A DNA stretch of 64,000 nt from Takifugu bimaculatus. Taxonomy: Eukaryota; Chordata; Actinopteri; Tetraodontiformes; Tetraodontidae. The position numbers and the translations under genes are program-made. Below the pieces are notes generated by a model, which was not told the DNA's origin, did no database searches, and saw nothing but the letters and a program-made list of their open reading frames with translations. Each line of letters starts with the position of its first letter. The stretch's first letter is position 1. The stretch covers positions 16,989,427 to 17,053,426 of the forward strand of contig CP034996.1 of assembly GCA_004026145.2 (NCBI GenBank), given 5' to 3'. Positions 34,924-47,247 of this stretch are shown piece after piece.

Positions 34924-35545
34924 GCTGCCTCCAGACCCCAGCCTCCAGACCCCTGCCTCCAGACCCCAACCTCCAGACCCCTGCATCCAGACCCATGCCT
35001 CCAGACCCCAACCTCCAGACCCCTGCCTCCAGACCCCAACCTCCAGACCCCAACCTCCAGACCCCTAACTCCAGACCCCAACCTCCAGACCCCAGCCTCC
35101 AGACCCCAACCTCCAGACCCCAACCTCCAGACCCCAACCTCCAGACCCCTGCCTCCAGACCCCAACCTCCAGACCCCTGCATCCAGACCCATGCCTCCAG
35201 ACCCCAACCTCCAGACCCCTAACTCCAGACCCCAACCTCCAGACCCCAGCCTCCAGACCCCAACCTCCAGACCCATGCCTCCAGACCCCAACCTCCAGAC
35301 CCCTGCCTCCAGACCCCAACCTCCAGACCCCTGCATCCAGACCCATGCCTCCAGACCCCAACCTCCAGACCCCTGCCTCCAGACCCCAACCTCCAGACCC
35401 CAACCTCCAGACCCCTAACTCCAGACCCCAACCTCCAGACCCCTGCCTCCAGACCCCAACCTCCAGACCCCAACATCCAGACCCCAACCTCCAGACCCCT
35501 GCCTCCAGACCCCAACCTCCAGACCCCTGCATCCAGACCCCAACT
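34924..35545. repeat. 14-bp minisatellite, unit 1
   Basis: Unit CTCCAGACCCCAAC with CCCCTGC, CCCATGC and CCCCTAA variants; about 44 copies. The variants recur in blocks. Confidence 0.95.
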
Positions 35546-35547
35546 AA

Positions 35548-37077
35548 CCCAGATCATCTGTTGTGTTATAGATCATCTGTTGTGTTATAGATCATCTGTT
35601 GTGTTATAGATCAGCTGTTGTGTTATAGCTCATGTGTTGTGTTATAGATCATCTGTTGTGGTATAGATCATCTGTTGTGTTATAGATCATCTGTTGTGTT
35701 ATAGATCATCTGTTGTGTTATAGATCATCTGTTGTGTTATAGCTCATGTGTTGTGTTATAGATCATCTGTTGTGTTGTGTTATAGATCATGTGTTGTGTT
35801 ATAGATCACCTGTTGTGTTATAGATCATGTGTTGTGTTATAGATCATGTGTTGTGTTATAGATCATGTGTTGTGTTATAGATCACCTGTTGTGTTATAGC
35901 TCATGTGTTGTGTTATAGATCACCTGTTGTGTTATAGATCATCTATTGTGTTATAGATCATCTGTTGTGTTATAGATCATCTGTTGTGTTATAGATCATC
36001 TGTTGTGGTATAGATCATCTGTTGTGTTATAGATCATCTGTTGTGTTATAGATCAGCTGTTGTGTTATAGCTCATGTGTTGTGTTATAGATCATCTGTTG
36101 TGTTATAGATCATGTGTTGTGTTATAGATCATGTGTTGTGTTATAGATCATGTGTTTTGTTATAGATCATGTGTTGTGTTATAGATCATGTGTTGTGTTA
36201 TAGATCATGTGTTGTGTTATAGATCACCTGTTGTGTTATAGCTCATGTGTTGTGTTATAGATCATGTGTTGTGTTATAGATCATCTGTTGTGGTATAGAT
36301 CATCTGTTGTGTTATAGATCATCTGTTGTGTTATAGATCTTGTGTTGTGTTATAAATCACCTGTTGTGTTATAGATCATGTGTTGTGTTATAGATCATGT
36401 GTTGTGTTATAGATCATCTGTTGTGTTATAGATCATCTGTTGTGTTATAGATCATGTGTTGTGTTATAGATCATGTGTTGTGTTATAGATCATCTGTTGT
36501 GTTATAGATCATCTGTTGTGTTATAGATCATGTGTTGTGTTATAGATCATGTGTTGTGTTATAGATCATCTGTTGTGTTATAGATCATGTGTTGTGTTAT
36601 AGATCACCTGTTGTGTTATAGATCATCTGTTGTGTTATAGATCACCTGTTGTGTTATAGATCACCTGTTATGTTATAGATCATGTGTTGTGTTATAGATC
36701 ATCTGTTGTGTTATAGATCATGTGTTGTGTTATAGATCATGTGTTGTGTTATAGATCATGTGTTGTGTTATAGATCATGTGTTGTGTTATAGATCACCTG
36801 TTGTGTTATAGATCATCTGTTGTGTTATAGATCACCTGTTGTGTTATAGATCACCTGTTATGTTATAGATCATCTGTTGTGTTATAGATCATCTGTTGTG
36901 TTATAGATCATGTGTTGTGTTATAGATCATCTGTTGTGTTATAGATCATGTGTTGTGTTATAGCTCATCTGTTGTGTTATAGATCATCTGTTGTGTTATA
37001 GATCATGTGTTGTGTTATAGATCATCTGTTGTGTTATAGATCACCTGTTGTGTTATAGATCATGTGTTGTGTTGTGT
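35548..37077. repeat. 19-bp minisatellite, unit 1
   Basis: Unit GTTGTGTTATAGATCATCT, about 80 copies. The last seven positions vary among ATCATCT, ATCATGT, ATCACCT, ATCAGCT and CTCATGT. Confidence 0.95.
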
Positions 37078-37939
37078 CACCAGAACCAGCGACTGTATCA
37101 GGTTTTTCCATCCTGGTCATTTTTGCTGTCCAAACAAGGAAGACCTTCTGAGGACGTGTCTCTGAGGACGTGAGGACATTTTGACTGGTCCTCACAACCT
37201 CAACGGACTGTTGGAGGATTCACATCTGGTTTGCGATTGAGGCTTCAGTTGGGTTTAGGACAGGGGTCAGAGGTCAGAGGTCAGGGGTCATGGATCGGGG
37301 GTTTAGTTGTGATGGGGAAAGCCTGCGAGCCCTCACAAAGATAGAGGTACGAGGGTGTGTGTGTCCCGTCTTCAGCGAACTTGTGCTTGTCCTGTTGCTG
37401 GAGGACTTTTGGGACCTGCTGACATTTGCAGTGATCCTCAGGGTAAACAGGAAGTGATCCTCAGGGTAAACAGGAAGTGATGCGTTTCAGGCCCTAGTTA
37501 GGCTCCCTCAGTAAAGGTCAGGCGGCAGCATCAGAGGGATTCTATTAGACGCGTCTCCTGAGGACTTGTGTCATTTACAGCTGGTTCTAATTAGCCGGAC
37601 CTTCTCATCATCTCACCTGTTTTTGTTGATCGTCAAATGTTAACGAGCTTCTCCGACTTTGACAAACAAGGAAAATCTTCTGAGAACAAATTAATTAAGC
37701 CACATCCCACACTCAGGGTCTGCTCGTCTCCTGAATTGGTGACGACGTTGCGTCAGACGCTTGAACAACAGTCGAAAGGTCACCAGCGACAGATGATCAG
37801 AAAAGGTCATTTTAAGGTCAGGAGCTGCTGGGGAGACCACACACAGCTGGATCCAGAAACCTTTTTATTGTGTGAGAACTGTAAAAACCCCCAATCAGAA
37901 ACACTTCAGAAACCGCTTTGGCTCCTTTCTTTTTAGGCA

Positions 37940-38755
37940 CAGGTGGCAAACTCTGGCCCGTGGGCCTAATTTTTTTGCCCGCAATATAATTATATTTGGC
38001 CCGCAAGGCCATACTAATTGACTATTAGAGCTGGCCCATCGGTATTGTTAAAAAGCGCATGTGCTCATACTACAAATACCAGAATTCTCTGATGGTGTTT
38101 TGGTGTGAAAATCCACACTCCACATCAGCTGGTGGTGGTAATTCACCCAATTTGTGGCTTGCCAACCACCAACAAGAGAAGGTAGTCATAGTGACCTTAT
38201 ATGCTAATGCTAATTCTGGCACTACCCCCCCCCTGAAAAAATGATTAGAGAGGCAGAAAATAGGACTTTCTGAACAGGTAGGAGGGCAGAATGTCTGTTC
38301 AGATATGTAGCCGGACCCGTCTGTCTTGTATGTGGAGCCAATGTTCATTACAAGGAGAACAACAACCGATAACACGATAAAACACAACACCAAGACAAGC
38401 ACAAACACCTGGAATGACTCAAAGGCACCAGGAAAGTAGAAGAGATGAAAAGGCCTCACATTTACATTACATTAACTTACAAATGGCAAAAGATTACTGT
38501 TGGAATTTTAAAAGAGAAGAAATGAATCCCAGTGATGTGTTTTTTTTTTATTTGAATTTCGATTTTGCATGTGTGCAATAATAAATTATATATTGTGTTT
38601 GTGTTCAGTTGTTGAGCAAAACTAGTTTGGGTCTGTATCAAAAGGTTCCATGTTGTAGCTAGAAGAAGATTTTTTCAATAAATATCAACGTTGGCCCATG
38701 ACTTTGTCCCAGTTTTGAATTTGGGCCCACTGGGTATTTGAGTTTGACACCTCTG
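37940..38755 (+). mobile_element. hAT-type remnant, unit 1
   Basis: The left end CAGGTGGCAAACTC and right end GAGTTTGACACCTCTG form imperfect terminal inverted repeats. Inside, at about 38313-38450 on the plus strand, a broken BED-type zinc finger is readable (VCLVCGANV, then HQDKHKHLE), as in transposases of the hAT group. About 816 bp, non-autonomous. It sits at the same place in all three units, so it was inserted before the duplication. Confidence 0.75.
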
Positions 38756-38882
38756 CTCTAAGGGAACAGTCATGAAGACAAGCCTGTGTCTGGGCTTCTA
38801 CTTTCATCTTAATGGTTGAGACGAGCTGACCCACCTCCCGGCCCCCCACCCTGACCCGCTACGTCCTTCCTTCCACTGACCT

Positions 38883-39929
38883 TCAGCTGCTCCTAGCTAA
38901 CATGTACCTTTTCAGGTACTTCCTGAACATCGGGTCTCGTAGGCCGTAGATCATGGGACTGGTTGAACGCGGCAGGACCTGGACAACGATATAAGACACG
39001 AAGAGAATGTCTATGTAGTTCTCGGGGAACTGGTTTTGGAGCAGGTCTCTGAGGGCTGGCGCCAGGTACGAGGCCATGCAGAGCAGCAGCTGGAAGCTGT
39101 GCAGGATGATGGTGTTTCTGGCCTTCCCGTGTCTTTGCCTGCTTGTTTTTGCCGTCAACAAAATTTGAAAGTAGGTGTAAATATGGTGTACCAGATGATG
39201 ACCAAGAACAGCGCGTAGGTGACGTCTCTCTTCATGGTGATGACGTCGAGTGGGAACGCCGTGTGTCTGAGGCAGAAGACCTGAGAATGAACGATGGTCA
39301 GATGCTCTGTGGCCAACGTGATGACCAGGTCAGACGTGGCCGAGACCGTGGTGGTCGTCCACATCAGCAGGATCAACGTCAACGTTCTCCTGATGGTCCA
39401 AACTTGGAGATGGTGAAGCGGGAAGCAGACGGCGCTGTAGCACTCCAGGGCCATGCAGGCCAGGTTCAGGGGCGAGTTCTCTGTGGCGACCACGGCCAGC
39501 AGCATGAACATCCAGCACATGCAGATGTTGATCCTGTAGATGGTGTAGCTGATGAAGAACAGCATGATGGTCACGTTCACCAGGATCAGGTCGTTCATCA
39601 CCAGGTGGATGAAGAGTATGTAGCGTGGGTTCATGTAGAACATCTGCAGAAAACAGAAGAAGGCTGAAGATCAAGACTCTGAGGTGACGTTAAAAGCCAG
39701 TCTTGGTTCTCTGGTTACAGAGACGCCAGACGAGAGGCAGATCCGTGTGAGCGTGTTTGACTCAGGAGCTCCAGAAACCTGATGTTTGCAGAAGGTGTGA
39801 ATGAGGCTTGAGTTGATGTAGTTGAGGAAGATCCCCACGACCAGAATGATCACGTTCTTGATCACAGCTTTGGTGAAGGAATCTCGGTACTGTAACGATC
39901 ACACTCACGTTTGCTGCCGACCCGTTCAT
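38883..39929 (-). pseudogene. Odorant receptor 131-2-like, copy 1, with frameshifts
   Basis: A seven-helix G-protein-coupled receptor of the fish 131-2-like odorant group. Exon 1 is 39779-39929 and exon 2 is 38883-39643 on the minus strand, separated by a short GT-AG intron. Conserved blocks include VVATENSPLNLACMALECY (end of helix 3, the DRY-like region) and the C-terminal SPMIYGLRDPMFRKYL. Compared with copy 3 there is an extra base in exon 1 near 39894. In exon 2 there is a missing A near 39181, an extra T near 39145 and a missing base near 39127. As given it cannot make a full receptor. Whether it is a dead copy or a consensus error cannot be decided here, because the noncoding parts of this unit also carry homopolymer length differences. 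Confidence 0.85.
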
Positions 39930-39954
39930 CTCTGGACAGGTTTAACTCTGGGAC

Positions 39955-40072
39955 AAGAGACAAGAGACAGAAGACAGAAGACAAGAGACAGGAGACAGGA
40001 GACAAGATATGAGACAGGAGACAGAAGACAAGAGACAGGAGACAGAAGACAGAAGACAAGAGACAGGAGACG
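39955..40072. repeat. GA-rich short tandem repeat, unit 1
   Basis: Imperfect 7- to 14-bp repeats of AGACAGA/AGACAAG/AGACAGG just upstream of receptor copy 1. Confidence 0.85.
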
Positions 40073-40410
40073 CTGCTGAAGGTCAGAAACAGCCGAGAAC
40101 AAATGATGAGAGATGAGGAGCAGATTCTGCTGGCACACGTTCACAAATGATTCCGTTTCTTTTCTACCATCTGACCAGATTCACAATGACAAAATGATTT
40201 TTATTTGTTCAGAAGTTAAAACATCTCAGCTTTAATTTGGTCCTTACCAGCACCCACAGGAACCTCAGCAGCTGCAGGAGGAGCTGCAGGTCTGTGAATG
40301 CACCACAGCAGATATCAGCCATTATATACAGCCTGATGATGCATTCGGGGACCCAGAGGAAACACAATCTTTGTTCTTCCTGTCTGGACCAGAAGAAGAG
40401 TGAAGATACA

Positions 40411-40412
40411 AA

Positions 40413-40469
<57 letters not shown>

Positions 40470-40488
40470 GCCTGCCCTGCCTGCCTGT
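40411..40488. repeat. TGTC microsatellite, unit 2
   Basis: A shorter and purer (TCTG)n run than in unit 1, ending in CCTGCC. Confidence 0.95.
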
Positions 40489-40787
40489 CAGGAACCATGT
40501 TACAGGCCTAGACATCCAGGCGTAACCACCGTCTCCTAGGATACAGCAACCCTCAGTCTTCTGTTGAAAGTCCCCCCTGAGCAGCTGCACCAGGACCTTG
40601 GTCCTACGGTGGGCTCCATCTCTGCTGCCACCACTGTGGCAGAAGCTGGTGATCCAGCCGGGTCCTGGAGGCTGCAGGAGAGTGTCGTCAGCTTTTCCAG
40701 CAAATATAATTAGACCAATATTTCAGGTACTTAACAGAGAGCCGATAAAGATGTTGCTGACTGTGGAGCCACAGGCTGCAGCTGCCT

Positions 40788-41306
40788 CCAGACCCCAGCC
40801 TCCAGACCCCATGCCTCCAGACCCCAACCTCCAGACCCCTGCATCCAGACCCCAACCTCCAGACCCCAACCTCCAGACCCCTAACTCCAGACCCCAACCT
40901 CCAGGACCCAGCCTCCAGACCCCAACCTCCAGACCCCTGCCTCCAGACCCCAACCTCCAGACCCATGCCTCCAGACCCCAACCTCCAGACCCCAACCTCC
41001 GGACCCCTGCCTCCAGACCCTAACCTCCAGACCCCTGCATCCAGACCCATGCCTCCAGACCCCAACCTCCAGACCCCTGCAATCCAGACCCCAACCTCCA
41101 GACCCCTAAACTCCAGACCCCAACCTCCAGACCCCTGGCCTCCAGACCCCAACCTCCAGACCCCTGCATCCAGACCCATTACTCCAGACCCCTGCCTCCA
41201 GACCCCAACCTCCAGACCCTGCCTCCAGACCCCAACCTCCAGACCCCAGCCACCAGAACCCAACCACCAGACCCCTAACTCCAGACCCCAACCTCCAGAC
41301 CCCAGA
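40788..41306. repeat. 14-bp minisatellite, unit 2
   Basis: About 37 copies of the CTCCAGACCCCAAC unit with more indels than in unit 1. Confidence 0.95.
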
Positions 41307-41317
41307 TTGTGAAGATG

Positions 41318-43188
41318 ATCCGTTGTGTTATAGATCATCTGTTGTGTTATAGATCATGTGTTGTGTTATAGATCATCTGTTGTGTTATAGATCAGCTGTT
41401 GTGTTATAGCTCATGTGTTGTGTTATAGATCATGTGTTGTGTTATAGATCATGTGTTGTGTGATAGATCATCTGTTGTGTTATAGATCATCTGTTGTGTT
41501 ATAGATCATCTGTTGTGTTATAGATCTTGTGTTGTGTTATAAATCACCTGTTGTGTTATAGATCATGTGTTGTGTTATAGATCATGTGTTGTGTTATAGA
41601 TCATCTGTTGTGTTTATAGATCATCTGTTGTGTTGTGTTATAGATCATGTGTTGTGTTATAGATCACCTGTTTGTGTTATAGATGCATCCGTTGTGTTAT
41701 AGATCATGTGTTGTGTTATAGATCATGTGTTGTGTTATAGATCATGTGTTGTGTTATAGATCACCTGTTGTGTTATAGCTCATGTGTTGTGTTAATAGAT
41801 CATGTGTTGTGGTTATAGATCACCTGTTTGTGGTATAGATCATCTGTTGTGTTATAGATCATCTGTTGTGTTTAGCTCATGTGTTGTGTTATAGATCATC
41901 TGTTGTGTTATAGATCACCTGTTGTGTTATAGCTCATGTTTGTGTTATAGATCATCTGTTGTGTTATAGCTCATGTGTTGTGTTATAGATCATCTGTTGT
42001 GTTATAGATCATCTGTTGTGTTATAGATCATGTGTTGTGTTATGGATCATGTGTTGTGTTATAGATCACCTGTTGTGTTATAGATCACCTGTTGTGTTAT
42101 AGATCATCTGTTGTGTTATAGATCGTGTGTGTGTTATAGATCATCTGTTGTGTTATAGATCATCTGTTTGTTATAGATCATCTGTTGTGTTATAGATCAG
42201 CTGTTGTGTTATAGCTCATGTGTTGTGTTATAGATCATCTGTTGTTGTGTTATAGATCATGTGTTGTGTTATAGATCACCTGTTGTGTTATAGATCATCC
42301 GTTGTGTTATAGATCATGTGTTGTGTTATAGATCATGTGTGTTATAGATCATCTGTTGTGTTATAGATCATGTGTTGTGTTATAGATCACCTGTTGTGTT
42401 ATAGCTCATGTGTTGTGTTATAGATCATGTGTTGTGTTATAGATCACCTGTTGTGGTATAGATCATCTGTTGTGTTATAGATTCATCTGTTGTGTTATAG
42501 CTCATGTGTTGTGTTATAGATCATCTGTTGTGTTATAGCTCATGTGTTGTGTTAGAGATCATCTGTTGTGTTATAGATCATCTGTTGTGTTATAGATCAT
42601 GTGTTGTGTTATGGATCATGTGTTGTGTTATAGATCACCTGTTGTGTTATAGATCACCTGTTGTGTTATAGATCATCTGTTGTGTTATAGATCGTGTGTT
42701 GTGTTATAGATCATCTGTTGTGTTATAGATCATCTGTTGTGTTATAGATCATCTGTTGTGTTATAGATCATCTGTTGTGTTATAGATCAGCTGTTGTGTT
42801 ATAGCTCATGTGTTGTGTTGTGTTATAGATCATGTGTTGTGTTATAGATCACCTGTTGTGTTATAGATCATCCGTTGTGTTATAGATCATGTGTTGTGTT
42901 ATAGATCATGTGTTGTGTTATAGATCATGTGTTGTGTTATAGATCACCTGTTGTGTTATAGCTTATGTGTTGTGTTATAGATCACCTGTTTGTGTTATAG
43001 ATCATCTGTTGTGTTATAGATCATGTGTTGTGTTATAGATCATGTGTTGTGTTATAGATCATCTGTTGTGTTATAGATCATCTGTTGTGTTATAGATCAT
43101 GTGTTGTGTTATAGATCATCTGTTGTGTTATAGATCATCTGTTGTGTTATAGATCATGTGTTGTGTTATAGATCATGTGTTGTGTTGT
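41318..43188. repeat. 19-bp minisatellite, unit 2
   Basis: About 98 copies of the GTTGTGTTATAGATCATCT unit, the longest of the three arrays. A block near 41800-42120 recurs near 42380-42710, showing a higher-order repeat of about 590 bp. Confidence 0.95.
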
Positions 43189-43998
43189 GTCACCAGAACC
43201 AGCGACTGTATCAGGTTTTTCCATCCTGGTCATTTTTGCTGTCCAAACAAGGAAGACCTTCTGAGGACGTGTCTGGAGGATTCACATCTGGTTTACGATT
43301 GAGGCTTCAGTTGGGTTTAGGACAGGGGTCAGAGGTCAGGGGTCAGAGGTCAGGGGTCATGGATCGGGGGGGTTTAGTTGTGATGGGGAAAGCCTGTGAG
43401 CCCTCACAAAGATAGAAGTACGAGGGTGTGTGTGTCCCGTCTTCAGCGAACTTGTGCTTGTCCTGTTGCTGGAGGACTTTTGGGACCTGCTGACATTTGC
43501 AGTGATCCTCAGGGTAAACAGGAAGTGATCCTCAGGGTAAACAGGAATGATTGCGTTTCAGGCCCTCGTTAGGCTCCTCAGTAAAGGTCAGGCGGCAGCA
43601 TCAGAGGGATCTATTAGACGCGTCTCCTGAGGACTTGTGTCATTTACAGCTGGTTCTAATTAGCCGTGACCTTCTCATCATCTCACCTGTTTTTGTTGAT
43701 CGTCAAATGTTAACGAGCTTCTCCGACTTTGACAAACAAGGAAAATCTTCTGAGAACAAATTAAGCCACATCCACACTCAGGGCTGCTCGTCTCCTGAAT
43801 TGGTGACGACGTTGCGTCAGACGCTTGAACAACAGTCGAAAGGTCACCAGCGACAGATGATCAGAAAAGGTCATTTTAAGGTCAGGAGCTGCTGGGGAGA
43901 CCACACACAGCTGGATCCAGAAACCTTTTTATTGTGTGAGAACTGTAAAAACCACTCAGAACACTTCAGAACCGCTTTGGCTCCTTTCTTTTTAGGCA

Positions 43999-44793
43999 CA
44001 GGTGGCAAACTCTGGCCCGTGGGCCTAATTTTGCCCGCAATATAATTATATTTGGCCCGCAAGGCCATACTAATGGACTATTAGAGCTGGCCCATCGGTA
44101 TTGTTAAAAAGCGCATGTGCTCATACTACAAATACCAGAATTCTCTGATGGTGTTTTGGTGTGAAAATCCACACTCCACATCAGCTGGTGGTGGTGGTAA
44201 TTCACCAATTTGTGGCTTGCCAACCACCAACAAAGAGAAGGTAGTCATAGTGACCTTATATGCTAATGCTAATTCTGGCACTACCCCTCTGAAAAATGAT
44301 TAAAGGCAGAAAATAGGACCTTTCTGAACAGGTAGGAGGCAGAATGTCTGTTTATATGTAGACGGACCCGTCTGTCTTGTATGTGGAGCCAATGTTCATT
44401 ACAAGGAGAACAACAACCGATAACACTATAAAACACAACACCAAGACAAGCACAAACACCTGGAAATGACTCAAAGGTGCCAGAAAAAGAGATTAAAAGG
44501 CCTCACATTTACATTACATTAACTTACAATGGCAAAAGATTACTGTTGGAATTTAAAAGAGAAGAAATGAATGCCAGTGATGTTTTTTTTTTATTTGATT
44601 CATGTTTTGTGTGTGCAATAATAAATTATATATTGTGTGTGTTCAGTTGTTGAGCAAAACTAGTTTGGGTCTGTATCAAAAGGTTCCATGTTATAGCTAG
44701 AAGAAGATTTTTTCAATAAATATCAACGTTGGCCCATGACTTTGTCCCAGTTTTGAATTTGGGCCCACTGGGTATTTGAGTTTGACACCTCTG
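43999..44793 (+). mobile_element. hAT-type remnant, unit 2
   Basis: Same inverted ends and the same degraded BED-finger segment as in unit 1. Confidence 0.75.
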
Positions 44794-44931
44794 CTCTAAG
44801 GGAACAGTCATGAAGACAAGCCTGTGTCTGGGCTTCTACTTTCATCTTTAATGGTTGAGACGAGCTGACCCACCTCCCGGCCCCCCACCCTGACCCGCTA
44901 CGTCCTTCCTTCCACTGACCTTCAGCTGCTC

Positions 44932-45963
44932 CTAGCTAACATGTACCTTTTCAGGTACTTCCTGAACATCGGGTCTCGTAGGCCGTAGATCATGGGACTG
45001 GTTGAACGCGGCAGGACCTGGACAACGATATAAGACACGAAGAGAATGTCTGTGGAGTTCTTGGGGAAGAGTTTTTAAGCAGGTCTTTGAGGGGGCGCCA
45101 GGTACGAGGCCATGCAGAGCAGCAGCTGGAAGCTGTGCAGGATGATGGTGTTTCTGGCCTTCACCGTGTCTTTGCCTGCTGTTTTTGCCGTCAAAAATTT
45201 GAAAGTAGGTGTAAAATATGGTGATCCAGATGATGACCAAGAACAGCGCGTAGGTGACGTCTCTCTTGTGGTGATGACGTCGAGTGGGAACGCCGTGTGT
45301 CTGAGGCAGAAGACCTGAGAATGAACGATGGTCAGATGCTCTGTGGCCAACGTGATGACCAGGTCAGACGTGGCCGAGACCGTGGTGGTCGTCCACATCA
45401 GCAGGATCAACGTCAACGTTCTCTTGATGGTCCAAACTTGGAGATGGTGAAGCGGGAAGCAGACGGCGCTGTAGCACTCCAGGGCCATGCAGGCCAGGTT
45501 CAGGGGCGAGTTCTCGGTGGCGACCACGGCCAGCAGCAGGAACACCCAGCACATGCAGATGTTGATCCTGTAGATGGTGTAGCTGATGAAGAACAGCATG
45601 ATGGTCACGTTCACCTGGATCAGGTCGTTTATCACCAGGTGGATGAAGAGTATGTAGTGTGGGTTCATGTGTAGAACATCTGCAGAAACAGAAGAAGGCT
45701 GAAGATCAAGACTCTGAGGTGACGTTAAAAGCCAGTCTTGGTTCTCTGGTTACAGAGACGCCAGACGAGAGGCAGATCCGTGTGAGCGTGTTTGACTCAG
45801 GAGCTCCAGAAACCTGATGTTTGCAGAAGGTGTGAATGAGGCTCAAGTTGATGTAGTTGATGAAGATCCCCACGACCAGAATGATCACGTTCTTGATCAC
45901 AGCTTTGGTGAAGGAATCTCGGTACTGTACGATCACGCTCACGTTTGCTGCCGACCCGTTCAT
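44932..45963 (-). pseudogene. Odorant receptor 131-2-like, copy 2, with frameshifts
   Basis: Exon 1 (45814-45963) is open and encodes 50 residues, beginning MNGSAANVSVIVQYRDS and holding the first helix. Exon 2 (44932-45679) starts after CTGCAG. Relative to copy 3 it has a 2-base insertion right after the splice site near 45671. It also has short deletions near 45268, 45196, 45094 and 45078. The helix 2 to helix 5 part is open as 45075-45668. Receptor hallmarks are the same as in copy 1. The mutations would remove function if real. The short intron is 134 bp, as in copy 3. Confidence 0.85.
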
Positions 45964-45983
45964 CTCTGGACGGGTTTAACTCT

Positions 45984-46002
45984 GGGACAAGAGACATGAG
46001 AC

Positions 46003-46033
<31 letters not shown>

Positions 46034-46077
46034 GACAAGAGACAGGAGACAGAGAGACAGGAGACAGGAGACAGAGA
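45984..46077. repeat. GA-rich short tandem repeat, unit 2
   Basis: A shorter version of the AGACAGG-type repeat upstream of receptor copy 2. Confidence 0.85.
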
Positions 46078-46431
46078 CCTGAAGGAAGAAGGACAGACAG
46101 CTGAGACAGCCGAGCACAAATGATGAGAGATGAGGAGCAGATTCTGCTGGCACACGTTCACAAATGATTCCGTTTCTTTTCTACCATCTGACCAGATCAC
46201 AATGACAAAATGATTTTTATTTGTTCAGAAGAAGTTAAAACATCTCAGCTTTAATTTGGTCCTTACCAGCACCCACAGGAACCTCAGCAGCTGCAGGAGG
46301 AGCTGCAGGTCTGTGAATGCACCACAGCAGATATCAGCCATTATATACAGCCTGATGATGCATTCAGGGACCCAGAGGAAACACAATCTTTGTTCTTCCT
46401 GTCTGGACCAGAAGAAGAGTGAAGATACAAA

Positions 46432-46432
<1 letters not shown>

Positions 46433-46482
<50 letters not shown>

Positions 46483-46522
46483 TGCTGTCTGTCTGTCTCT
46501 CTGTCTGTCTGTCTGCCTGCCT
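46433..46522. repeat. TGTC microsatellite, unit 3
   Basis: A (TCTG)n run interrupted by TTGC and TCTC. Confidence 0.95.
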
Positions 46523-46817
46523 GTCAGGGAACCATGTTACAGGCCTAGACATCCAGGCGTAACCACCGTCTCCTAGGATACAGCAACCCTCAGTCTTCTG
46601 TTGAAGTCCCCCCTGAGCAGCTGCACCAGGACCTTGGTCCTAAGGTGGCTCCATCTCTGCTGCCACCACTGTGGCAGAAGCTGGTGATCCAGCCGGGTCC
46701 TGGAGGCCTGCAGGAGTGTCGTCAGCTTTTCCAGCAAATATAATTGGACAATATTTCAGGTACTTAACAGAGAGCCGATAAAGATGTTGCTGACTGTGGA
46801 GCCACAGGCTGCAGCTG

Positions 46818-47247
46818 CCTCCAGACCCCAGCCTCCAGACCCCTGCCTCCAGACCCCAACCTCCAGACCCCAGCCTCCAGACCCCAACCTCCAGACCCCT
46901 GCCTCCAGACCCCAACCTCCAGACCCTGCATCCAGACCCCTGCCTCCAGACCCCAACCTCCAGACCCCTGCCTCCAGACCCCAACCTCCAGACCCTGCAT
47001 CCAGACCCCAACCTCCAGACCCTGCCTCCAGACCCCAACCTCCAGACCCCTGCATCCAGACCCCAACCTCCAGACCTCTGCATCCAGACCCCTGCCTCCA
47101 GACCCCAACCTCCAGACCCCTGCCTCCAGACCCCAACCTCCAGACCCCAACCTCCAGACCCCTGCTCCAGACCCCAACCTCCAGACCCCAGCCTCCAGAC
47201 CCCAACCTCCAGACCCCAGCCTCCAGACCCCAACCTCCAGACCCCAG
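46818..47247. repeat. 14-bp minisatellite, unit 3
   Basis: About 31 copies of the CTCCAGACCCCAAC unit. Confidence 0.95.

Larger units (their letters stand above)
34256..40220. repeat. Segmental duplication unit 1 (5965 bp)
   Basis: The unit runs from ACATCTCAGCTTTAATTTGG to the next occurrence of the same words. Order: leader (34256-34447), TGTC microsatellite, spacer, 14-bp minisatellite, 19-bp minisatellite, ~860-bp spacer starting CACCAGAACCAGCGACTG, hAT remnant, odorant receptor on the minus strand, GA-rich repeat. Confidence 0.93.
40221..46239. repeat. Segmental duplication unit 2 (6019 bp)
   Basis: Same order of parts as unit 1 and near-identical in the unique parts, with many one-base length differences. 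A ~50-bp block (GAGGACGTGAGGACATTTTGACTGG and following) present after 37150 and 48425 is absent here after 43270. Confidence 0.93.

Noticed and set aside
34894..35590. Pro/Gln-rich and Gly/Trp-rich frames (also 40.6-41.3, 46.6-47.3 and 51.5-52.1 kb)
   Set aside because: Products of the 14-bp minisatellite on both strands.
35548..37077. CRISPR-like direct repeats
   Set aside because: The 19-bp units are head to tail with no unique spacers, in a vertebrate genome; a minisatellite.
39143..39667. Plus-strand frames opposite the odorant receptors (also 45297-45674, 50336-51019, 52979-53686)
   Set aside because: Shadows of receptor coding sequence on the minus strand; charged composition and no family blocks.
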